Shown here one piece after another: positions 1 through 8,395 of a stretch of 64,000 bases of DNA (its first letter is position 1; each line of letters starts with the position of its first letter). This DNA comes from Halobellus sp. LT62 (lineage in GTDB: Archaea > Halobacteriota > Halobacteria > Halobacteriales > Haloferacaceae). The stretch lies in contig NZ_JAYEZO010000001.1 of NCBI RefSeq assembly GCF_037031285.1, positions 1,886,426 through 1,950,425 of the forward strand. The letters run 5' to 3'. Position numbers and translations under genes: made by a program. A model generated the notes under the pieces. That model made no database searches. It was not told the DNA's origin and saw nothing but the letters and a program-made list of their open reading frames with translations.

Positions 1-212
1 GTATCGGCCTCGCCGTCGGGCTCGGTGGACAGGAGTACGTCGCAGAGAACATCGACGGATGGGTCGCGTCCGCGCGCGACGTGGCCGCTGACGATACAGC
101 TGGAGGGAGCGGCGTTGCTGATACCGACTCCCCTACGGAATCAGCGGAGTTCGAGGAATCGGAGGAATTCGAGGAACCGGGGGAATCAGAGGATTCGGAA
201 GAATCTCAGTGA
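1..212 (+). CDS. C-terminal end of a membrane protein, possibly a small mechanosensitive channel
   Basis: A reading frame enters from the left edge (first full codon at base 3) and ends at the TGA at 210-212, giving 69 visible residues. It opens with IGLAVGLGGQEYVAENIDG, a glycine-rich helix resembling the conserved TM helix repeat of haloarchaeal MscS-like/TM-helix proteins. It then becomes a hydrophilic tail of about 40 residues dominated by Glu and Ser, including EFEESEEFEEPG. Such acidic tails are common in haloarchaeal membrane proteins. The start and most of the protein lie outside the window, so the family call is tentative; the presence of a real gene end is well supported by composition. 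Confidence 0.5.
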   Translation, partial: IGLAVGLGGQEYVAENIDGWVASARDVAADDTAGGSGVADTDSPTESAEFEESEEFEEPGESEDSEESQ

Positions 213-382
213 GAGTTCGGCGGACGTGATTCCGCGAACTCCCCCGTTGCGCGCATAACTTATCATATTAGCAGAAATAATTTTTATCAAATAGTTCACT
301 GCTACGGAGATGGATTTGTTCGGGTATTCGATCCGGCAACGCAGGTTCCCCGGCGACTGGCCGGCGCACGCCTCCGGAAGGG

Positions 383-1921
383 TCACTCGAAGTACGTCTG
401 TCGGATCTCGTCTCGGAGGAGGTTTCCGGTGTCGGATCGGGGCAGTTCCTCCGCGGTCAGCACGTACGACCGCGGCCGTTTGAAGTCCGCGAGGTCCTCG
501 TGTTGTCTGCAGTGTTCGTCCAGCGCGTCCTCGGTCACGTCCTCGGCGACGACCACCGCGGCGATCCGTTCGCCCCACTGATCGTCCGGGAGGCCGACGA
601 CCGCGGCTTCCCTGACGGCGGGGTGGTCCTCCACGGCCAATTGGACTTCCTGCGGATAGACGTTCTCGCCCCCGCTGACGATCATATTGTCCACCCGGTC
701 GACGATGTGCAAACCGCCGTCCGCGTCGACGTGCGCGATGTCCATCGTGCGTAGCCACTCTTCGCCCACGAACAGTCGCTCTTCGGCTTTCGGGCTATCG
801 AGATACCCGTCGACGAACGGTCCGTTCCCGATCAGCTCTCCGCTCTCGCCGTGGTCGACGACGGCCTCTGGATCCGGCTCTTCGTCGGGCTCGGCTGCTT
901 CGACGACGCGGAGCTCCCAGTTGAACGACGCGTTCCCCACGGTCCCCGGGTTCTCGAGTTGCTCCTCTGGGTAGGCGTGCGTGAGGTTCGAGATTCCCTC
1001 CGTCAGCCCGTACGTGTTGTAGACGCCGTCTGTCAATCGATCCCGGACCCGTTCGACGAGCGACGATGAGACGACAGCGCCACCTGTTCGGACGTACGAG
1101 AGCGTCGAAAGGTCGTAGGAACCTTCCGCGTCGACGTTCAGGAGCGCTTCGAGTTGCGCCGGGACCGCGAGGAGCCCGGTCACTCCGTGCTCTTCGAGGA
1201 GCGACATCGTCTCCGGCGGCTCGAACGTCGGTTGGAGAACGAGCGTCGCGCCCACTTGGAGGTGGGGATAGATCCACGCGACCGTCGTGACGTCGTGATA
1301 CCACGGGGTCGTCACCAGTGCGACGTCGTCGGGGCCGAGACCGTGTTCCATCACTACCTGCGACGCACCCAGCCAGACGCGACGCTGGTCCTGTAACACC
1401 GCTTTCGGCTTGCTCGTCGTCCCGCTCGTGTAGAGAATTCCGGTCTCGGCTGTCGGTTCTCGAGTCACCGGATAGTCAGGCTCGGCGTCCGAGACGACCG
1501 CGTCGTATCGCTCGGCATCCGCCGCACGCGGATCACCCTCTCCGACGTACAGCGCGGCCTCGAGATCCATCTCTGCGAGCACCGCTGACGCCATCTCGGC
1601 GTTCGCCTCGTCGTAGATCAGCGCCGCTGCCTCGGCGGTCCGAATCATCTCGCGAAGCTCGCCCGCCGCCCCGCGGAAACTCAATTGCGCGTTGGCGCTC
1701 CCGCGTTTCTGCGCGGCGAGCATCGTTTCCACGGCCGCAGGGCCGTTATTGAGTAGCGCCGCCGTCCGATCGTCACCGATTCGTTCGTCCAGCGCGCGAG
1801 CGAGTGCGTCCGTCCGTCGATCGAGCGCCGCGTACGTCCGAGTCTCTCCGCGCTCGGTGATGAGTGCCGTCCGGTCTCCGTACCGCTTCGCCGCGCGTTT
1901 GAACGCTCGTATATCTTGCAT
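383..1921 (-). CDS. AMP-dependent acyl-CoA synthetase/ligase-like protein lacking the A10 lysine
   Basis: This 512-residue protein belongs to the ANL adenylating superfamily. These enzymes normally activate a carboxylic acid to an acyl-AMP and then to an acyl-CoA. Visible motifs are A3 (YTSGTTSKPKA), A5 (NTYGLTEG), a variant A7 (MDIAHVDADG) and A8 (DRVDNMIVSGGENVYP). The C-terminal A10 motif reads LPRSDTGNLLR: the lysine that normally contacts the acyl-AMP is Asn500. Adenylation may therefore be weak or lost unless another residue substitutes. A TATA-like stretch at 1942-1951 lies about 25 bases before the ATG, suggesting a leaderless transcript. It precedes a Liv-type binding protein and a LigM-like gene on the same strand, so a catabolic role is likely; the substrate is unknown. 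Confidence 0.85.
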   Translation of the reverse strand: MQDIRAFKRAAKRYGDRTALITERGETRTYAALDRRTDALARALDERIGDDRTAALLNNGPAAVETMLAAQKRGSANAQLSFRGAAGELREMIRTAEAAALIYDEANAEMASAVLAEMDLEAALYVGEGDPRAADAERYDAVVSDAEPDYPVTREPTAETGILYTSGTTSKPKAVLQDQRRVWLGASQVVMEHGLGPDDVALVTTPWYHDVTTVAWIYPHLQVGATLVLQPTFEPPETMSLLEEHGVTGLLAVPAQLEALLNVDAEGSYDLSTLSYVRTGGAVVSSSLVERVRDRLTDGVYNTYGLTEGISNLTHAYPEEQLENPGTVGNASFNWELRVVEAAEPDEEPDPEAVVDHGESGELIGNGPFVDGYLDSPKAEERLFVGEEWLRTMDIAHVDADGGLHIVDRVDNMIVSGGENVYPQEVQLAVEDHPAVREAAVVGLPDDQWGERIAAVVVAEDVTEDALDEHCRQHEDLADFKRPRSYVLTAEELPRSDTGNLLRDEIRQTYFE

Positions 1922-2004
1922 AATTGTCTGTGGTAGTTTGGAAATATTAAATTACCGGATATAGTATAATTTCTGGATCGACTCGAAAATATTTCACTCC
2001 GCGG

Positions 2005-3318
2005 TCAGCGGTCGTCGTACGCTGGTGCGGGGTACACCAGATCTGTCGACGCCTCGCTGTCCACGTCGGACGGGATCACGAGGCGGAGGAGGCCGTCCTG
2101 CCACTGCCCCATCGGCGGAGCGAGGTCACCCTCGACGGGCATCCCGTTCTCGTCGAAGTTGAATTCACCGAGAACCGTCCTGAACTCGGTGTTGAGAAGC
2201 GTTTCCCGCACCGTGTCGGGATCGACCGTTCCCGCCGCTTCGACCGCCTGTTTCGCCGTCTGCGCGACGTTGTACGATCCCCCGACAGTCGGCGCGGGGT
2301 ACGCGTCCGACGCCACGCCGTCTTGGGCGCGGAAGGCTTCCAACATCTCCTCGTTGCCGTTGTCGACCATTCCCGGCACCCATCCCGGCGTCGATTGCGT
2401 GTACAGGCCGGCGGTGCCCGTCGCGTCCAACCAAGAGGTGATGGTCGCGGCCCGTTCGATCGTGGCGAGTTTCGGGAGGAAATCCGCTTCCTGCATCTGC
2501 TTGACGGCCGTGATTCCCCCGCCGGGCGCTGGGTTACTGAGCAGGTACTCCACGTTCGCGCTCTTGCTTTGTGAGATGAGTGTGGAGAAATCCGAGGATC
2601 CGATCTGGAATTTCTCGTTGAGCACGACCTCGTGGCCGTTGTCTTCGAGCGCTTCCGACCAGACCCGTCCGAGCTCTGCGCCCCAACCGGTGTTGGTCTG
2701 CCAGATCCCGACGTTCACGGGTCGGTTGTCCTCGGGGGCCAAGTTCGCGAGTTTCACCGCCCCGTTCGCCATATCTCGACTCTTGGGGAACGGCGCGAAC
2801 GTCCACTCGTAGTTGTTGTTCAGGTGGGGTTCCATAAACGCGAAATTCGCGCTTAGCATCGGGAGCTCCTCGCGCTCGGCGACGGCCGCTGCCGACGCGA
2901 CCAACAGGCTCCCGAACGTCCCCCAGATCATATCGACATCGTTGTTCGAGATGATCGCTTGCAACCCCTCGCGAACCTTTTGGGCGTCGCTCTCGTCGTC
3001 TCTGATAATCACTTCCACGTCGCGACCGAGGAGGCCGCCGCTGTCGTTGATCATCTGCTCGCCCAAGCGGTAGGCGGTCTCGACGTCCTCGCCGGCCGAA
3101 GAGAACGATCCCGAGCGCGACACCGTCGCCGCGATCGTGATGGGTTCGCTGCTCTCGTCGGTGGCGCTTCCGGTCGTCGTGCCCCCGCCGGTGTCACCGC
3201 CCGAATCGCCCCCATTCCCGTTCCCGTCGTCTCCCTCGCCACCGGCTCCGAGGCATCCGGCGACGGCGGTGACGGTTCCAGCACCGACCGTCGTGATAAA
3301 CTGTCGTCTGTTACTCAT
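2005..3318 (-). CDS. Liv-type ABC transporter substrate-binding lipoprotein
   Basis: This is an extracytoplasmic binding protein of the branched-chain amino acid/amide family (periplasmic-binding type 6) of 437 residues. The N-terminus has a twin-arginine motif (NRRQFITTVG) and a lipobox (VAGCLG), followed by a Gly/Asp/Ser/Thr-rich linker typical of haloarchaeal lipoproteins. The mature domain begins PITIAATVSRSGSFSSAGED, the usual ligand-cleft opening. A TATA-like ATTTATAA centred near 3350 would put transcription start near 3323, so the inner ATG at 3318 is preferred to the one at 3333. No permease or ATPase lies beside it; it may feed the LivGFHM system at 41-44.6 kb or a system outside the window. 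Its neighbours suggest a carboxylate or aromatic ligand. Confidence 0.88.
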   Translation of the reverse strand: MSNRRQFITTVGAGTVTAVAGCLGAGGEGDDGNGNGGDSGGDTGGGTTTGSATDESSEPITIAATVSRSGSFSSAGEDVETAYRLGEQMINDSGGLLGRDVEVIIRDDESDAQKVREGLQAIISNNDVDMIWGTFGSLLVASAAAVAEREELPMLSANFAFMEPHLNNNYEWTFAPFPKSRDMANGAVKLANLAPEDNRPVNVGIWQTNTGWGAELGRVWSEALEDNGHEVVLNEKFQIGSSDFSTLISQSKSANVEYLLSNPAPGGGITAVKQMQEADFLPKLATIERAATITSWLDATGTAGLYTQSTPGWVPGMVDNGNEEMLEAFRAQDGVASDAYPAPTVGGSYNVAQTAKQAVEAAGTVDPDTVRETLLNTEFRTVLGEFNFDENGMPVEGDLAPPMGQWQDGLLRLVIPSDVDSEASTDLVYPAPAYDDR

Positions 3319-3471
3319 CGACACGGTGTCCATTAAACAAAGACCGTTATAAATTTTACTGTTACGCGAACGCTGTTATTTGCAGACGACAGTACGGCGC
3401 GGAACCGCGCCGAACGTGGCGCTCTCAGATCGAAGACGGCCTTCGTGATGGCAGGTTCTTCGAACGGCGCG

Positions 3472-4857
3472 TTAGTTCACGTTGTAGTTCGCCGTCTTCC
3501 GCTTGTCCTCGAAGTACGGCGCTGGCGCGACGGTCGCTTTGACTTCGGTCTGTTCGTGCGCCTCGACGCGCGGATTCCCGGACTCGGGCTCGCCCCAGAG
3601 GATCGAGACCTCGGTACCGGGCTCGGCGAACTCGGCGTCGATGCTGCACAGCGAGAACATCCGCTTCTCGAAGTAGAGATAGCGGGTGTTGTTCGCGACG
3701 CCGACGAGTTCGCCGTCCTTCAGGACCGTATCGCTCTGCGTCAGCGCCCAGTCGGCGATCGGTAGCTCCGTGAACCGGTAGTTGGTGTCGTCGTCGAACA
3801 GCGCGCCGCCGTACAGCTCCTCTGTGGCCTCCTGATCCCAGACGAGGGTGACGCGGGTACGCTCTTTGTTTTCGACCTCCTCCCGGAGCGCTTCCTTGCC
3901 GACGAAATCGTGATCGAAGTCGATGAATCGCTCGTGACCGGCTTCGACGGGCGTCAGGTAGTGATCGGTGATGTCGTCGGAGTCGAGGCTGCCGCCGATG
4001 GCGAGCGCGCCCTCGAAGCTGTCGGCGTCGAGCCACTCGCGGTACTCTCTGAGCGTCTCGTCGTCGTGGTAGATCGCGGGCAGCGGGATCGACATCCACG
4101 CCGCGGTGATCACGTTCGTCGGATAGGCCATCCCGCCGATCTGACGGATGTCGTACTCCCGTCCGGTCTCGACGATCGCCTCGCGGACGTCTTCTTGGAC
4201 GTCCCACGGGCCGAAGAACTCGAATCCCGGTTCGTTCAACATTCCGTGGCGCAGCGCGTTGATCTCGTGGCCCGCGATGGAGACGGGACGGAAGTTGAAG
4301 AAGGGGACCTCCGGAAGCGGTTCGTCGACAACCTCCTTGATGAGATCGAGCGCGTCGGGACCCTGTACTTGGAATCGGAACGTCTTCGGCGGGCCCTCGC
4401 GGACGCCGCCGTGCTCATCGCGCTCTGCGACCGCGTCGTAATCGCCCGTTTCGAGGTGGAACTGCACCCAGTTGATCGGCCCGTAGCCGACGAGGTTGAA
4501 CTCGTTCTCGCCGAGGTGAAAGAGGATGCCGTCGCCGATGAGGTAGCCGTCGGGGCTCGTCGCGGCGAACTGCTTGGCCTGTCCGGGCTCGAAGTTCGAG
4601 AAGTCGTTGATGCCGAGGTCGGCGAACAGCTGCAACGCGTCGGGACCCTCCACGTGGAGGTCGGTCATGTGGTGCGAGAGGTCGGCGAGCGCGACGCTTT
4701 CTGCCCACGCAGACTGCTCTTCGCGCCAGTTGGTGAACTCCGGTGGGAGGTCGGTGAACAGGCGGAGATGTCCCGAATCGGCGTGCGAGCCGATGCGGCG
4801 GACGAGATCGAGCGGGTTGTCGTACTGCTGCAGGACGTCTTCGAGGCTCTCTGTCAT
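3472..4857 (-). CDS. LigM-like tetrahydrofolate-dependent O-demethylase/methyltransferase (GcvT superfamily), paralogue 1
   Basis: This 461-residue protein would move a methyl group from its substrate to tetrahydrofolate. It aligns by eye over its full length with Sphingobium LigM (471 aa): PPEFTNWREEQ, LSHHMTDL, GYLIGDGI, GPINWVQFH, QGPDAL, ALRHGM and ATVAPAPY recur in order. His63 and Tyr245 (in GGMAYPTN) align with LigM His60 and catalytic Tyr247. LigM Tyr31 aligns with Phe34, and the carboxylate-binding Arg122 with Tyr125. GcvT and DmdA are about 370 residues, so this is not a glycine-cleavage T protein. The start at 4857 fits both the LigM N-terminus and a TATA-like TTTTAAATAATA near 4880; an upstream TTG frame is rejected. 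It is divergent from iclR. The substrate is unproven. Confidence 0.85.
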   Translation of the reverse strand: MTESLEDVLQQYDNPLDLVRRIGSHADSGHLRLFTDLPPEFTNWREEQSAWAESVALADLSHHMTDLHVEGPDALQLFADLGINDFSNFEPGQAKQFAATSPDGYLIGDGILFHLGENEFNLVGYGPINWVQFHLETGDYDAVAERDEHGGVREGPPKTFRFQVQGPDALDLIKEVVDEPLPEVPFFNFRPVSIAGHEINALRHGMLNEPGFEFFGPWDVQEDVREAIVETGREYDIRQIGGMAYPTNVITAAWMSIPLPAIYHDDETLREYREWLDADSFEGALAIGGSLDSDDITDHYLTPVEAGHERFIDFDHDFVGKEALREEVENKERTRVTLVWDQEATEELYGGALFDDDTNYRFTELPIADWALTQSDTVLKDGELVGVANNTRYLYFEKRMFSLCSIDAEFAEPGTEVSILWGEPESGNPRVEAHEQTEVKATVAPAPYFEDKRKTANYNVN

Positions 4858-4985
4858 AGTGGTGCCTGCTCGTCCATTTCCTACTATATTATTTAAAATT
4901 TTCTCCAAATACCGCTCTCACCGTGATTGTTCGACCCGTCCGTTTCATATTCGTGGGGGGTGTACTCGTGTCCGTGAGTTCCGAT
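4858..4985. promoter_or_regulatory. Divergent promoter region between LigM-like gene 1 and the IclR regulator
   Basis: These 128 bases separate two divergent genes. On the minus side an AT-rich TTTTAAATAATATAG element lies about 25 bases before the methyltransferase ATG. On the plus side TTTCATATTC (about 4945-4954) sits about 30-40 bases before the regulator ATG at 4986. The arrangement is typical of an IclR regulator controlling its neighbour and itself. No clear operator palindrome was found by eye. Confidence 0.5.
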
Positions 4986-5732
4986 ATGGTCCCACTCCAG
5001 ACGGTTTCGCGGGCGTTCGAGGTGCTCGACCTGCTAGAACGCGAGCGGGAAGCCGGCCCCGCGAAGATCGCGGCGCTGATGGACGTCAACCGTAGCACCG
5101 CCCACGACTACCTCGTCTCTCTCGAATCGACGGGCTTTGTCGTCAGGGAGGATGGGACGTACCGGATCGGCTATCGATTCTTACAGCGGGGGAGCCGCCT
5201 CAAGTACCGAAACCGGTTCTTTCACTCCTCGGACATCGTTTTGGGCAAGCTCTCGAAGCAATCGGGTGAACTGGCGCAACTCGGTATGGTGGAGTCCGAC
5301 GAGTGGGTGATGCTCCACGAGGAAGGAGATATCACCTCCGTCCAAACCGGCACCTATCCCGGATTCCGGACGCCGATTCACACGCACGCGGCCGGGAAAG
5401 TGCTTCTCGCGCACCTTCCGGAGGCCCGAATCGATGAAATCCTCGCTGTCGACGAACTGGAGCGGGTCACAGAGCACACGGTCACCGATCCCGACGACCT
5501 CCGCCGCGACCTCGACGAAATCCGCGAGCGGGGGTACGCTATCGACCACGAAGAGCAGGTCGTCGGAATCGGCTTCGTCGCGTGTCCGGTGATCGAAGAC
5601 GGGGAACTTCTGGGCAGCGTCTCCGTGGCCTGTCCCACCGGGCGACTCCAGCAGGACGACTACCGTCGGGATCTGATTCAAGACGTCCGGGCGGCGGCAG
5701 AAGAGATCAGCGTCAACTATCGGTTTTACTGA
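4986..5732 (+). CDS. IclR family transcriptional regulator 1
   Basis: This 248-residue protein has the usual IclR layout: an N-terminal winged helix-turn-helix (roughly residues 5-65; LQTVSRAFEVLDLLE followed by AKIAALMDVNRSTAHDYL) and a C-terminal effector-binding GAF-like domain. The effector domain shows the family signature HTHAAGKVLLAHL and later VGIGFVACPV and GSVSVACPTGR. The internal ATG at 4986 is chosen because the fold begins there and a TATA-like TTTCATAT lies about 35 bases upstream. It is transcribed divergently from LigM-like gene 1 and runs toward a CoA ligase gene 100 bases downstream, so it probably senses an acid or aromatic intermediate of the local pathway. It is paralogous to the regulator at 36916. 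Confidence 0.93.
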   Translation: MVPLQTVSRAFEVLDLLEREREAGPAKIAALMDVNRSTAHDYLVSLESTGFVVREDGTYRIGYRFLQRGSRLKYRNRFFHSSDIVLGKLSKQSGELAQLGMVESDEWVMLHEEGDITSVQTGTYPGFRTPIHTHAAGKVLLAHLPEARIDEILAVDELERVTEHTVTDPDDLRRDLDEIRERGYAIDHEEQVVGIGFVACPVIEDGELLGSVSVACPTGRLQQDDYRRDLIQDVRAAAEEISVNYRFY

Positions 5733-5831
5733 CCGCGACCGCTTCGCCACTGACCTTCGCCGTCAGACCGCTTCCGTCTGACCTCCGCAACAGGAAAAAT
5801 TATTATGATATGTGCGAATGTATGACGCTGT

Positions 5832-7361
5832 ATGCTGTTCCCACAATTGTTCGAACAATCGGTCGCGAGAACGCCCGAGCGCCCCGCGATCGTCCATCTC
5901 AACGGCGACGAAACGCTGACGTACGCCGAATTGCAGACACAGGCGTACGCGGTCGCTAACGAACTGCACGAACGGGGAATCGAACCCGGTGACAGAGTCG
6001 CGATCTGTATGGCGAATCACCCCGAACACGTCGTCACTTTCATCGGGACGCAGTTGGCCGGCGTCGTCGCCGTGCCGTTCAACTTCCGCGTCGCCGCTGG
6101 CGGCGTCCGATACCATCTCGCCGATTCCGACCCCGAACTGTTCTTCTTCGATTCGATTTCCCGGGACTCGGTCGAACGTATCGCCGACGAGATCGACGTC
6201 GACTCGGTGTATGTCGGCGACGAAACGCCCGAATTCGCCGAATCGTTCGAGTCGTTCAGCGATTCCGCACCCGAGCGACCGGACGTTTCGATCGGCCACG
6301 ACGACCCGAGCGTGATGCTGTACAGTTCGGGGACGACCGGCGATCCGAAGGGAATCCCGATCGATCACGAGGCGACCGTCGATCGGTGGATCATCAACTC
6401 GCTCGGACAGCGATACTACCTCGAAGAGACGCTGATCGGCGTGATGCCGCTGTATCACACCGTCGGCCTTCACGGCATCCTCTGCGGTCTGCTCTCGATG
6501 AGCGGGACGTATCTCTGTATGTCGCAATTCGATCCGGAAATCGCCGTGCGTGCCATCGAGGAGCACCGAGTCACCGCACTCCACGAAGCCCCGACGATCT
6601 TTGCGAATATGCTCGACAGCGAGGCGATCGAGGACACCGACCTCTCTTCGGTCCGGGCGATCGGATACTCCGGCGCGCCGATGAGTCAGTCGATCTTCGA
6701 TCGGACTATCGAGACGTTCGAGCCCGAACACATCGCGAACCTCTACGGGACCACCGAGGTCTACGGCACGCTCGCGTACCTCGACCTCCACGAGATCGAC
6801 GATCCGACCGTCACCGGTCCCGCGAACGTCGGCATCGAAACCCGAGTCGTCGAGGTCAACGCCGACAGTCCGGATGATCGCGTCGCCCCCGGCGAGCAAG
6901 GAGAACTCATCGTCAACACCGACTCGTCGGTGTCGTTCGAGGGATACTGGAACAAACCCGAGGCGACCGCTGAAGCCATTCGCGATGGTTGGTTTTACAC
7001 CGGCGACGCGGCTCGCCTGACGGAGGAAAACCGAATCGTCATCACCGGTCGCGTCGATGATATGATCATCAGCGGCGGCGAGAACATCCACCCAACCGAA
7101 GTCGAGGACGTGCTTCTCACCCATCCCGCTGTTTCGGACGTCGGTGTCGTCGGCCACGCCGACGACGAGTGGGGATCGATCGTCGTCGCCTTCGTCGAAC
7201 GAAGCGGGGACGTCACGGCCGAAGAACTCGATCAGTGGTGTCGCGACAGTGACGAACTGGCCGACTACAAACGACCGCGCGAGTACCGCTTCATCGACGA
7301 ACTCCCACGGAACCCGAGTGGCAAGATCGAGCGATACAAACTCGAAGCGGACGACAGCTAG
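5832..7361 (+). CDS. Acyl-CoA synthetase (benzoate/chlorobenzoate-CoA ligase-like)
   Basis: This is a 509-residue ANL-superfamily acid-CoA ligase with complete motifs: A3 (LYSSGTTGDPKGIP), A5 (NLYGTTE), A7 (GWFYTGDAARL), A8 (GRVDDMIISGGENIHPTEVE) and A10 with its lysine (LPRNPSGKIERYK). The overall pattern resembles aryl-CoA ligases of the 4-chlorobenzoate/benzoate type, but substrate choice cannot be read from sequence alone. The ATG at 5832 lies about 25 bases after TTATTATGATA, suggesting a leaderless transcript with its own promoter. It follows an IclR regulator and probably activates an acid imported or produced by the same local cluster. Unlike the ligase at 383-1921, the catalytic C-terminal lysine is present. 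Confidence 0.9.
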   Translation: MLFPQLFEQSVARTPERPAIVHLNGDETLTYAELQTQAYAVANELHERGIEPGDRVAICMANHPEHVVTFIGTQLAGVVAVPFNFRVAAGGVRYHLADSDPELFFFDSISRDSVERIADEIDVDSVYVGDETPEFAESFESFSDSAPERPDVSIGHDDPSVMLYSSGTTGDPKGIPIDHEATVDRWIINSLGQRYYLEETLIGVMPLYHTVGLHGILCGLLSMSGTYLCMSQFDPEIAVRAIEEHRVTALHEAPTIFANMLDSEAIEDTDLSSVRAIGYSGAPMSQSIFDRTIETFEPEHIANLYGTTEVYGTLAYLDLHEIDDPTVTGPANVGIETRVVEVNADSPDDRVAPGEQGELIVNTDSSVSFEGYWNKPEATAEAIRDGWFYTGDAARLTEENRIVITGRVDDMIISGGENIHPTEVEDVLLTHPAVSDVGVVGHADDEWGSIVVAFVERSGDVTAEELDQWCRDSDELADYKRPREYRFIDELPRNPSGKIERYKLEADDS

Positions 7362-8008
7362 CGTTGACGGCGGATTTTTCGGCGTCTCATTTTTGGTGTC
7401 TCACAGATTGGTTCCCTTCCTGCTTCGCCGTTCGGCTCTTCCGTCATCTGGGTAAGTTTTGTCGAGTTGCTACCGTCCGAGGGTAGCTGTCTGGCTTTCG
7501 GCATCACCGTTCGAAGTACGTCCGTTATAATCGGACGTATCCTGTTTCCCCCCTCGAACGTGGAGTCGTTGTCTTCTGTCGGTCACCATCCGCCAGTACC
7601 CGAATCCGATTCCACACCTGATCCCGAGTCACGGTACCGCTGTGAACGTCGATAGATCACATAACAACAGTACGCCTGTGATTCCCCGTGTCAAATTGGT
7701 TACTGCCGCCGATCTGTCACTCGGGCTGTTCGACGGACACGGTATCGACCGACGCTCTCCGGTCGCCGACTCCGACTCGACGGTCGATCGCGACGGACAA
7801 ATATCTCGCCCTTCGTTCGATATTACCGGACGAAATCTCGTCAGTAGCCTGTTTACTGAAGCGTGTACTCGTCGTGGACCCAGTCGAAACGCCCGCGGAA
7901 GGCTCTCCGCTCTCGACGTGCCCGCCGGCTCCGCTTGTCGCTGGCGGCCCCGACTTCCGCGTTCGTATATCATAAAACGGTTTATCTCGAAAACAGACCC
8001 CGCTCGAC
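7362..8008. other. Intergenic stretch without a convincing gene
   Basis: These 647 bases hold only short frames with arginine-rich or proline-rich translations unlike haloarchaeal proteins. Base composition is mixed and less codon-like than the flanks. The one clear structure is the inverted repeat at 7517-7539. The stretch separates the first catabolic cluster from the parA module and may mark an old junction. Confidence 0.5.
7517..7539. promoter_or_regulatory. Perfect 8-bp inverted repeat around a TATA-like core
   Basis: TACGTCCG at 7517-7524 is matched by CGGACGTA at 7532-7539, with TTATAAT between them. The arms and the 7-base spacer resemble an operator for a dimeric regulator over an AT-rich promoter core. 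No gene starts at the expected distance on either strand, so its function is unknown. Confidence 0.35.
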
Positions 8009-8395
8009 TCACTCGAACGTCATTCCGTAGCCCCACTCCTCCAGTTGTGCTTCGACTTCGTCGGCGTGTTCGAGGCCGACCAACACGAGCGCCTCCCGTA
8101 GATCCGTGAGCGAGACGCTGTCGCCGAAGTGGTCTTCTAAGTCGCGGAGTGTCTCCCGCTCTGCGGTCTTCGTTTCGGGCTGGAGAAAGAGCGGAACGCG
8201 GTTTCGACCCTCCTGAACCCCGTCACGCCGGTATTTGTAGGGGATCCGCATCGGTTCCCGTTCCGTCTCAGTCGACTGTTCGCTTTCCGGGTCCGGGCTT
8301 TCGCTGTCGACATCTGCGTCCATATTCGGGTCGTCGTCGCTGTCCGCGTCTTCGGCGAAGGGATTCTCACCTGCGCCCTGTTTCATTCCGGTCAT
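8009..8395 (-). CDS. Small acidic protein co-transcribed with parA, possible partition partner
   Basis: This is a 128-residue protein of unrecognised family. The first half is strongly acidic and low in complexity (EDADSDDDPNMDADVD). The second half looks folded, with VPLFLQPETKTAERE followed by a helical stretch containing DLREALVLVGLEHADEVEAQ. Its ATG overlaps the parA stop codon (ATGA, bases 8392-8395), so the two are almost certainly translated from one message. In haloarchaeal replicons a small acidic or DNA-binding protein often follows parA, which suggests a ParB-like or adaptor role. No DNA-binding motif is obvious, so this rests on context. Confidence 0.7.
   Translation of the reverse strand: MTGMKQGAGENPFAEDADSDDDPNMDADVDSESPDPESEQSTETEREPMRIPYKYRRDGVQEGRNRVPLFLQPETKTAERETLRDLEDHFGDSVSLTDLREALVLVGLEHADEVEAQLEEWGYGMTFE

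Noticed and set aside
3910..4896. 328-codon plus-strand open frame
   Set aside because: Antisense to LigM-like gene 1, which has clear homology. The antisense translation has no domain and no promoter.
5763..7157. 464-codon minus-strand open frame
   Set aside because: It is antisense to a CoA ligase with complete motifs. Its translation is rich in Arg, Asp and Val with no recognisable domain; GC-rich codon use leaves long antisense frames open.
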